Made by a program: the position numbers and the translations under genes. The notes beneath the pieces are model-generated. The model was not told the origin of the DNA. It saw nothing but the letters and a program-made list of their open reading frames with translations, and searched no databases. This document shows, piece after piece, positions 36,900 to 49,303 of a stretch of DNA of 64,000 nucleotides; the stretch's first letter is position 1; every line of letters begins with the position of its first letter. Origin of the DNA: Rhynchospora pubera (Eukaryota; Streptophyta; Magnoliopsida; Poales; Cyperaceae); the NCBI GenBank assembly GCA_028095005.1, contig CM051459.1:278399229-278463228 (forward strand). Direction: 5' to 3'.

Positions 36900-39800
36900 T
36901 AAAAAAAGCCAAAGAAAAGAACTAGCAGAATTTCCAGAATAAAATCGCTTGCTGCACAATCCATTGATGTACCCCATCCTCTGATCGACGTTCATCCCTA
37001 AAGGTCCGATTATTTCTTTCTAGCCAGAGACCCCACAAAGTAGTAGCCAAGGTGACCTCACGAAGGGAATTTGAATTACACAGGTTGTGCAGCACAGTGC
37101 TAACTGCAGAGGTGTTGAAATGTAGCCTAGTTCAGATATTCTGAGCAAAGATAAAATCACAAAAGAGATGCTCTTTGTTTTCTACAATAAGGAACATGAC
37201 ACATTTCGGCTGAAAGGGAATGTTCCTCTTGAGAAGTTGGTCATGTGTCAGAATTCGACCATGAGATAGGAAAACCAGAAACATACGAACAGTAGGAGGA
37301 ACCTTCAACTTCCAAAGATTTTTGAAGGCGAAGGAGCATTTGCCAACTGAGACCAACTGCTTGTAGACTGAAGAGGTTGAAAACCTGCCATCCGTTCTCC
37401 ATCGCCAGAGAAGCCTATCCGAGCCAAAAGTTAAGTGAAGATTATGGGCAGTACCGTAAGCATTCTGTCGACTACATTCTGAGGTGAGGTAAGCAACATA
37501 TCTATTCTTGGGATTGCTTCCTTTAAAGTGACGAATTTGTTAGGGAAGGAACGTTCAGAGCTGAAGAAACGCAGTAGTGACCCAGCCCAATTGTTGTACC
37601 AGAACAAGGTACTGTCTCCACTATGCACCTTTGAAGTGACTGAAAGCTGAAACATAAACCTGAGGTTCCTCAAATCAGTCCAGAAGAAAGATCCTGCCTG
37701 CTTCCAAGCTAATGGTGTACTCAGGCGTCCGTTTACTCCGTAAAGTAGCTTTGTTGTGGATGTCCATTGAGATGTCAGAAGATCATGAACTCTCCACCAC
37801 CAACGGAGGAGTAAAGAAATGTTGTGAAGGGTTAAATTAATGAGACCAGAACCACCTAGCTGTTTGGGTAGACACATTATATCCCAAGACAGAAGGTTTA
37901 CTCCCCTGTTATGTTGCACTGGACCCTTCCAAATGAAATCTCTTCTGATACGATCAATAGCACGAACCACCCACACCGGTAGTTTGAAAACTGACATGAA
38001 GAATATTGGGATTGTGAATATCACAGACGAGGCCAAAACCAACCTACCTGCTCTTGAAAGAAGTTTAGCTTTCCATCCAGCTAACCTCTTAGTCAATTTA
38101 TCAACGAGCAGTTGAAAAGTTGCTCTGTCGGGTCTCTTATTAGAAAGAGGCAAGCCCAAGTATTGAACTGGTAAGGTGGTGGAGGGGCATTGAAGCAGGT
38201 TCTGTAAGCTAGGGATTTGAACACTTTGCAAATTAAAGGGAACAAAGGATGATTTACTCAAATTGAGACTCATTCCCGAGACCTTGGAGAAAAGATCCAA
38301 GACAAGCAAAAGCGACCTAGGAGCTTGACCCTTAGCCGTTGAAAAGATGAGTGTATCATCCGCGTATTGCAGGATATAGAAAGGGTCCAACAGCTTTGGT
38401 GACAAACTGTCACTCAAAGTTAAAGTTGTCGACTGCATCATTCTCGCCAACACATCAGCAACAAGCAGGAACAGAGAAGGGGAGAGGGGGTCTCCCTGTC
38501 TAAGGTCGCGCTGATGTTTGAAAGTCGGACCTAACATCCCGTTTATAAGTAAAGCAGAGCAAAAAGAATTAAACAGGAGCTCCAGCCAGCATAGGAAGTT
38601 GCGAGGAAAACTTCTACACCGCATTGTTTTGAGAAAAAACGGCCAAGACACAGAGTCAAACGCCTTGTGGAAGTCGAGCTTTAACATGAAACTAGGTTCT
38701 GCACTTTTGGAGATATTAAAAAACATTTCCCTAGCTGTAATAAAGTTCTCTGAAATGAGTCTGCCCTTGATAAACCCTGTTTGACTAGTAGAAACTAGGG
38801 TAGGCAAGAACTGCGCAATTCTGTTAGCGAGAACCTTGGCAATCAGTTTTGGTAGGTAGCTCACAATGCTAATAGGTCTAAACTCCGACATCTCTTGGGC
38901 ATCATCCTTTTTTGGCAGGAGGATCAGATGAGCCAAATTAGAGCTGGAGAGATCTAATTTGTGCTGTGCCAAAGAGTCAAACATATCAACCATGTCACCT
39001 TTGATTAAATCCCAGTGAATTTTAAAAAATTCGTTTGGGAAGCCGTCTGGGCCGCAGGCCTTGTTATCAGAAAGGCCCATAACTGCCTTTTTAATTTCAA
39101 ATTCTGAGAAGGGAAAGCCCAAGGGGTACAACAGAGATGAATCATCTTGATAAAGAACAGATGGGTTAAAGTCACAGGTTTTGGATTCAGTCCCCAAGAG
39201 GTTGCAGTAAAAGCCATGAAAGAAGGAGAGGATCTCTTGAGGGTCAGTGACAGTCCTCCCTTGAACATTTAGAGAAGCTACGAACTTATTCCTCATCTTA
39301 GTCGTTGTCATCGCATGAAAATATCAGGTGTTTTGATCACCACACTGTAACCATTTCACTCTTGCCCTTTGGTGCCATTTCATCTCCAAAATGTTAGCTA
39401 GTTCATAAGCTTTTTCTTTTAACAAGCATCTCAACCTCTGCTCGGTTATAGAAAGGACCATTCGTTCTTCCGTGGAGTCAAGACAAGCAATGAAAGTCTT
39501 AGCATTAGTTAGGCACACTGCTGGATAGGGATAGTTATTTAGATGCCACTCCCTTAGAGCATGGTGCAAACGTTTCGTCTTCAGTGTGAAAGAGGAGAGA
39601 GCATTGGTAGACTGGGTAGGGGTGTTCTATACAAGAGAAGTAATCGTGGTGCACTAAGGATTGCGAAGCCAGAAGCGTTCTACCCGGAAAAGTTTTGGTT
39701 TTGTAGGGGGCTGTCGACATTTAAGAAGTAGGGGACAATGGTCAGAAGTTGTGCCAGGAAGAGCCTGAAGAGAGATGTGGGGGTAAGCAAGGTTGCAAGA

Positions 39801-40441
39801 GCAGGAAAGGAGTGTTCTATCAAGCTTAGAGAAAGTTGGAATTGGTTGGTGATTCGACCAAGTGTAGCTTCTGTTGGATAATGGTGCATCGTACAGAGCT
39901 AAATCATCAATGAGACCATTGAATTGTTGCATCGCAGAAAATTCCAGGCATAGCGTGGATCTCTCATGTGCCCATCTCACCACGTTAAAGTCCCCAGCGA
40001 TAAACCAAAGATGTGGAGAGAAGGTAGAGATGTAGCGCAGTTCACTAAAGAAACGCGAAGAGGGGAAGTATGCGGACCATACACACATGTAACAAGTGTA
40101 GAAGACCCCGTCCTCGTGTCCTGAAGGAGCACAGAACAGGAGTGCTTTGTGGTGAAGGAATTCAGTACCGTAAAGTAACATTTCCGAGCAATCAAACAGC
40201 CCCCTCTCGTATGGATGGCATCTAGGGCTACAACATTTGGATCAAAGAATGAAGGTAAAAAAGACCGAATATAAGAAGAATCAAGGTTAGCAACCTTTGT
40301 CTCCTGCAAACATAAAACATCACAACGAGAAGCTCTAACTAGTTCAGATACAACCTTCCTCTTTGCAGTATCTCCAAGACCACGGATATTCCAAGAAACT
40401 AAGTTCAAAGGTTTGCATAACATTACAACATAGTGCTTCAT
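36900..40441 (-). pseudogene. LINE ORF2 (endonuclease and reverse transcriptase), disrupted
   Basis: The endonuclease begins near 40430 (LVSWNIRGLG, then CLQETKV) and shifts frame near 40075, where VYGP changes to the frame reading FFSELRYIS and AGDFNVVRW. In that frame there are stops near 39654 and 39627, and a TGA at 39324-39326 where LINEs usually have Arg (QNT-stop-YFHA). The reverse transcriptase then runs open from 39311 to 37431 (626 codons). It has FRPISIV, the GFIKGR block, LDFHKAFDSV, LRQGDPLSP and the catalytic YADD. A further frameshift near 37440 leads into the zf-RVT-like tail, which ends near 36930 with GLWLERNNRTF. Confidence 0.9.
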
Positions 40442-40839
40442 ACAAAAAACAAAAGGAATAACTCAAGCTAATAGGACAACTGTTCATCATCTGAAGAAGC
40501 ATCCAACCTAATGCGCTGGGTAGAGTCCACATGTGGGCTGAGATGAGGCTCGTAGGACGGCACTGAGTTATGCTCCCTATCATCCTCACGGCATGGGACC
40601 TTGGCTCTTTTCTACTTAACTGGGCTGCTTATCTGAAACACGTCAGAAGAATTAGCAGGCCTAGTAGCTATTCTATTATGGGAGGTAAGATGTTGTAAAT
40701 CTTGGTTATTCGACTGGGCCAGAAAGTTTTCACTAGACACCCCTATAAGGCCCAAAACATCATTTACCTCTGCATACGATAAGGGTACTTCAAAAAAACT
40801 AGAAGGTTCTACCTGTGCTATTTGTGGTCCCGCAACCCA

Positions 40840-42133
40840 TTAGCAGAAACACCGAAATTTGGAGAATCCAAACTAAGGGTACTTTTGGTAGAACTCTTTA
40901 GCACACGTGAGACACAAGATTTTTCTTTGGCCTACCCCTACCTCTCCCCTTTTTCAAAGGCAAACCACGTGAAGTTAAGGGACCTGTGCCAGGTTCAGTG
41001 GTAGTGAGACAAGAATAGGTACCAGTTGGTCGGTTCAGTATACAAAGGGACCCAGACTCAGGAAACAAATCAACCGTTGGAGCACATGTGGTAACACCAC
41101 AAGACAAAGGAAAAGAAGAAGTTAAAATGACCTGAGCATCCTGATCCTCCTCAAGCAGGACCCTTTTGTTGCTATTACCAGCTGTTCCTAGCCCCACAGA
41201 GGAACGAAGTTCAGTAATATCCAAATTTGAAAGCATCTTCACATGGTGTGACTGTGGCAGATCCCGTGCAGTCGTAGCTGTAGCAGATTGTTTTGACCCG
41301 CCTCTACCCGTAACCGAAAAGTCCCGCCTGAGAAGGGTGACGACGCCTACCTAAGGTCTCTTTCCTTTCCGATCAGCAACCTCAGAATGGCGCATGACCC
41401 TGAGGAGATCCCCTGGAATCTGTGCTGAGTCAACATTTCTGAAAATCTGGCATAAGTCCTTGACATTCAAGGTGACAGTATCCTCATTGGTTTGAAGGGA
41501 GGGAGCTTGAGCTGAGGAACGGAGACTAGGTGGATCCACCACCGGAGTCGGATCAGAAAAGTCGTCAGTATTGTACACCTGACCCTGAACCCACCTTAAT
41601 CACTACCTCCACTCCATACTCTAAGGCACCAACAGTCATAGTAACCTTGAGTGGAATTTTTTCCAAGTCAGAAACCGCCACCGCCGCATTCCAGTAAGCC
41701 AAATTTCCGGCCATCTTTGTATCAATGGTACCTAGGTAGGTACCAAATTCCCCTATGGACTGTGCAACCCAATCCTCTCTCCAGCACGCCGTCGGTACAT
41801 CACAAAGCTGAATCCACACTTTAAATCTGGGAATGTTGACTTCAGCCCCCATGTAAGGTGACCAAATGTTTGCTTTGAAACCATTAGACCACCACTGCTC
41901 TGGGAAGCCATATCACACATCAAATGCCGTGGTGCTGGCTGGTGGTAAGACGATAAATCGGTTCCTAGACAAACGACCTATCTGTTACCTCCTTAGCTGT
42001 CACCGTTCCGGTTTCCTCCAACATTGATGCCACATTGTCCAGCTCAAAAGGTACCTCAAGGTTTTCAGGGATAGTGACAACAAGAGCATTCGAGAATTTT
42101 GAAACCTCAGCAGCATACATGACATCCCTGGAG
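40840..42133 (-). pseudogene. LINE ORF1 remnant with DUF4283-like region
   Basis: Pieces in several frames include FSNALVVTIPENLEVPFELD near 42090, PRFKVWIQLCDVP and CWREDWVAQSIGEFG near 41770-41840, and proline- and serine-rich tails near 41360-41570. The order and motifs fit the nucleic-acid-binding ORF1 protein of plant L1 elements. The N-terminus is missing and there are several stops. Confidence 0.7.
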
Positions 42134-42144
42134 ATTAAACTTTC

Positions 42145-42983
42145 TCTAATGAATTCAAATTGTCGGATTTAACTGCTTGTAACTCTACCGATCGAATTAT
42201 GTTTGGACAAATAATAATGCAACATTTTGTATGGACTATGGACGCGAACTGTGTGATTAAATTCAATCAAACAATTTTTCAAACTTTACTTTTTTTGAAA
42301 TATAATTATATTTTATACACTTGTTATCTTTCTTCAAATACTTCACTTCGCTGAAGTCTTTTTACTGTACTATTTTAAAATATAATTTTTTCAACATTTG
42401 TATATTTGTGTATATTTTTTAGTAGTACTATATGTACATTACCCGTCTCATATACATGTTCCTATTTATATCCGTCTCAATTTCCATTTCATATGTATAT
42501 ACGTTTAGAACGGATTAGATACATGAGATCAGGTGTGTTTCGTTTGCGTTTGAGTAAGGTGAATGAGGAATTAATAAACTCTATTCGCGTGAAACTAAAC
42601 AATATATAAATAAAAAATTTGAACTTCTTCGAATACTTATTCATATTCTAACAAAAACTTAAAATATGAATAAGCCCAAATTCTTTATTTTTTTTTCATA
42701 TTTCTTATTCACTCCAAATCCAAACACATATATATGAGACTTAAGCTTTTGACCTTGTAAAAATCTGTCTAGTGCTCTTATTAGTAGACTACTAGCTAGA
42801 CCATATAGATGTGTCATCTATTTTTTTTTTTAAAATAAATTGGAGATCAAGCCTCAAATTTATTTTTAAATTAAATGTCTATAAAAAATCCCAGCAGAAT
42901 TTTAAACCTGTGATCTTTCACTCAAAATGTATTACTATTTATTACTTTGATCGAGAGCTGTTTCTTTTGTTTGCATCTATTTT
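42145..42983. other. Intergenic, no gene recognised
   Basis: AT-rich sequence. About 42815-42960 resembles 49325-49440 (shared 'aattaaatgtc' and 'cttaaaatgtatt'-type blocks with 'tttcgaac'-like text), probably a dispersed repeat. Confidence 0.35.
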
Positions 42984-43143
42984 AGGGGTCGTTTGTATCG
43001 CTTAGGAATAGGAGGAATTTCTAATTCCTAGACATAAAGTACCGGGGAGTGTGTAATTTTGTGAAGAGTTTGGATCGTTTATAATAAATTTATATCTTAG
43101 AATTGAAAATTCTCCAAATTCACATACCATCCAAACAAGCACT
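42984..43143. mobile_element. Small MITE, GGGGTCGTTTG type
   Basis: It starts AGGGGTCGTTTGTA and ends TCCAAACAAGCACT. The shared core is present in inverted orientation ('gtgtaattttgtgaagagtt' followed by 'tggatcgtttataataaatt'). Ends are approximate. Confidence 0.65.
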
Positions 43144-45447
43144 AATGCTTGTTAGCACTAATGCTTGTATCTATGTATATTTACTTCTGAATGGAGACAC
43201 AAATATAATGTTTGCATTATTCATTTTTGAGTTAATTTTGGTTATATATGTATCCCTCGATCCTAACCCTTATTAGCATCCAGTGTGGAAGGAGTCCAGT
43301 GCACAATAAGATTTTTCGATGAGTTATCTTTTTTCTTTAATTTTATATTCAATGAATTATTTCACAATGTCTTCTGCGAAGAAACCCAACACGAATCATA
43401 TTTACTACAATTGGGTTATGTCTGCACTAATTATTTTGCACTTAGGTCGTGCTAGTGGCATGACTTTGCTATGTTTAGATTGACATCATCATCATCAACA
43501 TTATCTTCGTCATTTTCATCATAATTACTACCATTGCAAGGCTGCAGCTGCTATTTGACATGCCATGCCACTATAGCTACCTCAACTATCATATATCATC
43601 TCCATCATAATCATCATTTTTTTTTAAATGGAGGATGGTCAATGTATATTTTCATTATTTAGAATTGTACTTCATCTATCGGATTTAGACAACAGGAATT
43701 AATAAAAAATATATTTATGGCTGGTTTCATATATATGCATTTATACAAAGTCCTATCAAAAACGAAAAAAACCCCTCTGGTTCACTGTGGGCTTGAAATC
43801 GCTAAGGTCAAATATGCAAGACAGTGAAACACATGATTGCTTTATTATTTCCTTGTTGTACACTCTCCGCTGCATCAACAAATAATATTCCTTGTATTTC
43901 TTATGAAATATTTTTTTTCTAATACATTTATTTATTGTGGCCTATTTTCTTCCCTTGTATTTATGAAAGAAGGAACCTTTCATGGTTGTTATCTTATGTT
44001 TTGTCTTTGTCAGAAGATAAAATGGTAAATTAAATTACATGAATCGTCACCGAAAAGGTTTCCCATTTCCTAGGTTGAACCTTGAAGTTATTCAATTTCT
44101 TATTTTCATCTGTAAAAAAATATGTACAGCCAAATTGCCATTTTCAGGGAAAACTCGAGAAACCTTTTTGTTTTTTTTTTCTTTTCTTTTGGGTAGAGCT
44201 GGCGTGGAAAGTTTTATTTTTGTAGGTGGCATCTTACAATAAAAAATACTTAGCTTTAACAATCGAGCATTGGTGATTTAGAGACGTATCTAATGACATG
44301 TATATATATTATTAGTATGACATATATTTGACGTCTTAAAATGTATTTTTCTAACTAAAACCTAAATGGTAGATGCATTTCTCAATTTTTATATTACTTG
44401 TAGCAATAAAATTGAACTAACTCAAAGATTATTTAATTTTTCAGCAAACAATTCTTAAACTATGAAAGAAAAATAGAAAGTTGATGTCTTTTTACTGAAT
44501 GGCAATCAAATTTGGCACACACCATATCTGTATGATACAAACTAAAAAAAGCACCTTTTTTTTTATTTGATCAACATATATATTTCAAGATATTGTAAAG
44601 TCGTACTATAAAAGATAAACGTGCTCTAAATTACTTGAAAGGACGATAAAATAATGGCGTTATATTAACTTCAAAAGTTAATATCAATCTGAATTATCAA
44701 TTTTATCTTTGGCACGAGATACGATGCAGTATAATAGAGATCGTGTACATAACGTGCTATTGATTCCAGCAAAACTACGGTCTAACTCTAATGATAATGA
44801 CATAGTATATATTTGTAATGTTTAGATTCAAGAATCAAAATTGTACTCACAAAACGAATTAAATTTTTAAGTGTTCTTAATTACACCTTATATATATATG
44901 TTCATAAGTCCAATTTTATTTTGGTAACAACTATATTGAACTTATATTTAGAAGGGTGTTTAACTCGTTCCCTGAAAGAAAGAAAAAAATTAAAAATTTT
45001 GTGATATCACAACTAAATTTGGTTCGTTGGGACCCAAAGTCGTGATCAGCTGGGGCCCATCAAAATTTTAACTTGAAATTCTAGGAACGCTCTACAATTC
45101 TAATTTCTATAATATAGTTTCGTTGCTTATTTTATATATTTAATCTAATAAATTATGCAGTTGAATAAACAAATTCTATTATTTTTGCATATTTTGGCTG
45201 CGTACCATAAAACTTTTTTTAATCTTATAATCATATATAAAAGCATTTAAATAAAAGTATTTTCCTCGACATATTTCCTCTCCGTTATTATTAATATTTG
45301 TATATGAACATTTGGCATGACTACAATTTCTACAATTAGTTGTACCAAACTTCAACCATAATTAATGAATTGTAACAATTCTACCCGTCTAAATTGCAAT
45401 AGAAATTGAAAATTACGGGACCCAAAAGATAACGTTCCAAAACTCTA
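43144..45447. other. Intergenic, no gene recognised
   Basis: AT-rich with a short trinucleotide (ATC)n-like patch near 43485-43520. Open frames are 60-70 codons and hydrophobic because of T-rich runs, not convincing. Confidence 0.4.
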
Positions 45448-45677
45448 GGGTGTGTTTGGATGCAACGGAATAAGTCGGGAATAGGGAATAGGAATAAGGA
45501 ATTTCGGTTTGCGTGCTTATCCTTATTCCTTATTCTTATACAATGATTTTGTTAGTATAGGAATAAGGGCCCTTATTCCTTATTCTTATGTTGTTTGGGT
45601 TGCACAAGAATAAAAATATGCACGCAAACCGAAATTTCTTATTCTTATTTTTTATTCCCGGCCTATCCAAACACACC
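45448..45677. mobile_element. Hairpin MITE, GGGTGTGTTTGGAT type
   Basis: The left end GGGTGTGTTTGGAT is mirrored by the right ATCCAAACACACC (45665-45677). Internal 'ggaatttcggtttgcgtgc' (from about 45498) pairs with 'gcacgcaaaccgaaattt' (from about 45623), and several AAGGAATAAGG-like units are present. The flanking 3-bp sites are CTA and TTA, a possible imperfect duplication. Confidence 0.75.
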
Positions 45678-46639
45678 TTAAACATACCTGATATGTAAAC
45701 AAAATCAAACAACAACCAATTCAAAGAATAAATGAACCAATGGTATGTTATTCTATCATAATAATTTTAGAGGAGAGACACGTCACTTTCCAAAAGCTAT
45801 TTTGCCAAAACAGGAGACAGGAAGGATTGATAGAATTTTATTGGATAAAGAGGTATAAAATCAGACGGCGCCGCCCCCCAACTCTTTTTACTGTCAGAAT
45901 AATTGTAGAACTACGTAGAAAAAAAAAAACCTTTTGTAGGACGCCTTTAGTTCTTGTTTAGTTATTTCCCCCCTTTTCTAGTAAATTTTTTTTGGGAGTG
46001 AAAAAAAATTGAATAAAAGGCGCAAATTTAAGTTTTCATTGATAAGAATAGTATTGTTGAAAGGTATGAGCTTCAATAAATATCTCGAAGTTTACAAAGC
46101 ATGCATAAAATATATGATATATGACTTTTTAAAACTACTCTGAAAAAAAGGTCCCAATAAACAACACTACTCTATTGTGCTTATTGGCTTGTACTAAAAG
46201 ACAAAAATCTTCATTAATCTTTCGTAATTCGTACATCCTAAGGATAGCTGACTAAGCTGAGCAATGTTAAGCATTGCCAGATTTATATTGTTTACATATA
46301 CAATTTTTTTTAGATAAGGTCGAAGATATCACAATTTTCTTCATTCTAACTAATTGCTTTCTAATTTATTTGCGTATAATTATTCAAAATTGTAATCCTA
46401 AATTGAATTTGGGAAATTCCTTACAGAAAGACAACATAAGATACCGGACGATGCTGAATTATTTATACAAAATTGTAAATACAATAATTAAACAAGACCT
46501 TATAAAATGCAATTTTTATTTACGTATAACCAATCGTCAACTCACGAGTAAAACAAAGTGACTCAAATACCTAAATAGGTATTTATATATTATGTATGGG
46601 TTGATCTGTGAGGTTATTGAAGCTTTATTAAATCCCTAC
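45678..46639. other. Intergenic, no gene recognised
   Basis: AT-rich sequence with a GGCGCCG-containing patch near 45868. An open frame of 95 codons at 46274-46561 has no recognisable domain and biased T-rich composition. Confidence 0.35.
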
Positions 46640-46950
46640 TACTTATAAAACCATAAAAAAAAAGTCGGAAAAAATTCACTAAGAGTGAAAATAATTGTTA
46701 TATCAATTATGGACTATTGATTTGTGTGATATGATATGATTTATGGTCAAGATATTGATATAAGATAAAAAATCAAATCATTTGACAGAAAATAGTCAAA
46801 TGGTATTTAAATAATTTATTTTTTCGAAAAAATATCCACCTATATAGTTAGAAGATTCGACGAGATATTTTTATTACCTAACATTATTTTATTTTTTTAT
46901 TCGCCAATGCATTGAGGACATTTTTTGCTTTTGCTAGTTTACTTTCAATA
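46640..46950 (+). repeat. Dispersed AT-rich repeat, copy 2 of 3
   Basis: Same ordered blocks as 24440-24735 in the same orientation: 'acttataaaaccataaaa', 'tatatcaattatggactat', 'tgatttgtgtgatatgatat', 'gacagaaaatagtcaaatgg' and 'gatatttttattacctaa'. Confidence 0.65.
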
Positions 46951-47773
46951 ATCACGAAAATATTCCTGACAAAGTAAAGATGTCATCCTAATTTGTCTTT
47001 ATATAAAATAATGCATATATAACAAACATAAAGCCTAAAGGTATATATACGCGATTTAAACATGTTACTATAACTGATTTTTTTGTTATTTCAGTGTCAT
47101 CAGAAACATGTTGGATAAATTATGCTTCGATTAGGTAAGCGCATGCACAGAGCCAGCCATTGCTGTGTCAGCATAAATCTCAGAATTATCTTCTATTATA
47201 AAAAGAAGAAAATAATAAAGTTACTATCATGCTTCTATTATCTTTTATTTCAAAATGGAGGTGTCCATTTTCTGAGGACCGAGAACTGACAGTTACTAAC
47301 ATGTCCGATTGGTGCAAGGGTCAAATTAATTGGAACGTTAATTGGACCATTGATTCAAAAGTTACAAATTTTTTTTTACAGAGTTTACCTTATAAATTTT
47401 TATCTTCCAGAATGGTACAAATGAATAAAAAGCAGACGTGATTTTCTAAAACCATTCAAAATCGCGATTGTATATATGTAATAAATAGTATATACAATAA
47501 TTCCAACAATTCACTGTAAGATTGTTTATACTTACAACCTACATCCATGTATGAAAACTAAATTGAACTTCAGAAAATTTAACGTTTGAGTATAATAAAT
47601 TAAAAGTCTTGTCTAATTTAACAATGAAATGATATATTCTCAAATATTAAAAGAGATACTGTCACATTCATTTTTTCCATTATAATAGTTGACATTGTGA
47701 ACTTCCAGCTTTGTACAAAGGCAGTGTCTCCTGATTTTCAATAGAAATGGAGAAGATCCAACTTGAACAGAAC
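46951..47773. other. Intergenic, no gene recognised
   Basis: AT-rich, short open frames only, no repeat boundaries identified. Confidence 0.35.
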
Positions 47774-47974
47774 CAGGGGTGGATCCACCACTGAAGCTAG
47801 AGCTCCATCTACCGCCGTCGAGCCCCTGGAGTCCCTCTTTAGCCTCAGCAAATTTTTTCTATCATTGGAGCACTCAAAGATAGGGCTGAAGAACAGAAAA
47901 AGAGAAACCGTTCGATCAAATGATTCATTAGAGCACTCAATCTCACCTAAATATTTTTCCTAGATCCGCCACTG
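47774..47974. mobile_element. Short hAT-type MITE
   Basis: The ends CAGGGGTGGATC and GATCCGCCACTG are inverted with two mismatches, and an 8-bp target duplication is present with one mismatch (AACAGAAC at 47766-47773, AACAAAAC at 47975-47982). At 201 bp it has no coding capacity. The CAGNGGNGGATC tip is a common plant hAT end. Confidence 0.82.
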
Positions 47975-49169
47975 AACAAAACGATCAAATAAAAACAGAA
48001 AATAATACAAGGAGCTTGACAACCGGAGTTGCTCCACCACTTCTTTGTTTTCTAGCTCATTTATTTTCTTTCAAAATTCTTATCCAATGGTCCTTGGTCT
48101 TCTCCGATTTACTATCAAACTGGAGCTATCCTGTTTCTATACCTATTCAGATTTTATACAACTAATTAATCGCATAACATTAACATGTAATGGTTTCTGT
48201 TTAGTATTCATATTTGCACTTTCTGTACGGTGCGAAGTAAATCAATTCAGTTTTAACAAGACCGGTAGAAGAATTATAATATTTTTCATGCTTGCTAAAA
48301 TTGGAGAGCAGAACTCCTTATCCAGAACCCTAAAAGAGGTTGTTAGAACACAATGAGGGGTACCTTATGATTAGAGTATTATAATTATTATCATAGATGC
48401 CTTGTGCGTTGGCTATTGGCCACATCCTGATATTTGATGCATCAACGTAGATTTTGATAGATAGAATGATATGCACGATACTATATATATTAATTGTTGG
48501 TAATGTTCGATGTTTGGATTTTATATTTCACAAAAAGGGCATGTGAAGAGAACATGTGCTGTGTTTTTCACACATTTTAATTTTAAATTAGTAGTTATAT
48601 TTTAAAGCACTCGGATATTAGTGGAAGCATATAAGGGTTTTGAAGAGGATCCATTTCTCCTCATGTCTCTATTTCTTTTAAAAATCTTACTACCACAAAA
48701 AAGTTTTAAAGAGAACACAAGTAGTAAGTTTAAGTGGCAGACTATACTAAAATAACGCCCGAGTTTGTGTCTTACTTGACATAATTTGATGGGAGATTTC
48801 CGAGTCTTCTTTTATCGCTTATAAGTTAAAAAAAAACAAATAAAAAAAAGAAAGCAGAGAATCCCATGGAAGGAAAAGGATCGGAATATTTTTCTAAACG
48901 GATGCAATATTTTTCTAGCATTATAATTTAATGTCGATGTGATCGATAGAATTATAGTAAAATAAATCAATGCGAAATTGTAGATGGTTTTTTTACCGTT
49001 TAAATCTCATGCTGCCAGCACACATCATATAAAAAAAAATAAAAATAAAACAAAATCATCTTATATATTTATGGAAAAAGCGAGGTATTGAGTGATTTTA
49101 TTTAGGTTTTTGGTTTTAAATTTCTTTTTACTGAAAATTTGTACAGTGGAAAGATCATTTGATTTCGAC
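47975..49169. other. Intergenic, no gene recognised
   Basis: An open frame of 103 codons (48045-48356) is hydrophobic and without recognised motifs. I do not call it a gene. Confidence 0.35.
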
Positions 49170-49303
49170 GGGTGTGTTTGGATCGTTGGAAGAAAGAAGA
49201 AGAAAAAAAAATTATAAACAATCAAAACTCTTCACAAAGTTACACACTTCCCAATATTTCTTCCCACTTCTTCCCTTCTTCCCACACCTATCCAAACGGA
49301 GCC
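49170..49303. mobile_element. Small MITE with 3-bp target duplication
   Basis: It starts GGGTGTGTTTGGAT and ends ATCCAAACGGAGCC, flanked by GAC on both sides (49167-49169 and 49304-49306). It contains the shared core 'attataaacaatcaaaactc' followed by 'ttcacaaagttacacacttc'. The length is 134 bp. A 3-bp duplication fits PIF/Harbinger-type elements. Confidence 0.8.

Larger units (their letters stand above)
35374..37057. repeat. Recent segmental tandem duplication with templated junctions
   Basis: Two segments recur. 35374-35473 equals 36268-36367 (100 bp, offset 894). 35608-36243 equals 36422-37057 (636 bp, constant offset 814, no difference seen by eye). Copy 2 lacks the 134 bp at 35474-35607 and instead has a 54-base filler (36368-36421) assembled from nearby sequence. 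The duplicated unit includes a MITE half and the last 219 bp or so of the minus-strand LINE. Only copy 2 continues into the LINE body, so copy 1 was made after the LINE had inserted. Confidence 0.9.
36839..42133 (-). mobile_element. L1-type LINE, about 5.3 kb, 5'-truncated in ORF1
   Basis: Reading on the minus strand: an ORF1 fragment with DUF4283 features, then ORF2 with an AP endonuclease, reverse transcriptase and zf-RVT region, then a short 3' UTR ending in an A-rich tail (the T-run at 36839-36845). The 11-bp target duplication ATTAAACTTTC is at 36828-36838 and 42134-42144. There is no 5' UTR, so the copy is probably truncated at its 5' end. The target was the terminus of a hairpin MITE. 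Confidence 0.92.

Noticed and set aside
46274..46561. 95-codon open frame between MITEs
   Set aside because: No domain, biased Ile/Asn/Leu content expected from AT-rich sequence, and no conserved context.
48045..48356. 103-codon open frame as a small membrane protein gene
   Set aside because: The composition is that of AT-rich intergenic DNA, there are no family motifs, and no splice or promoter context was seen.
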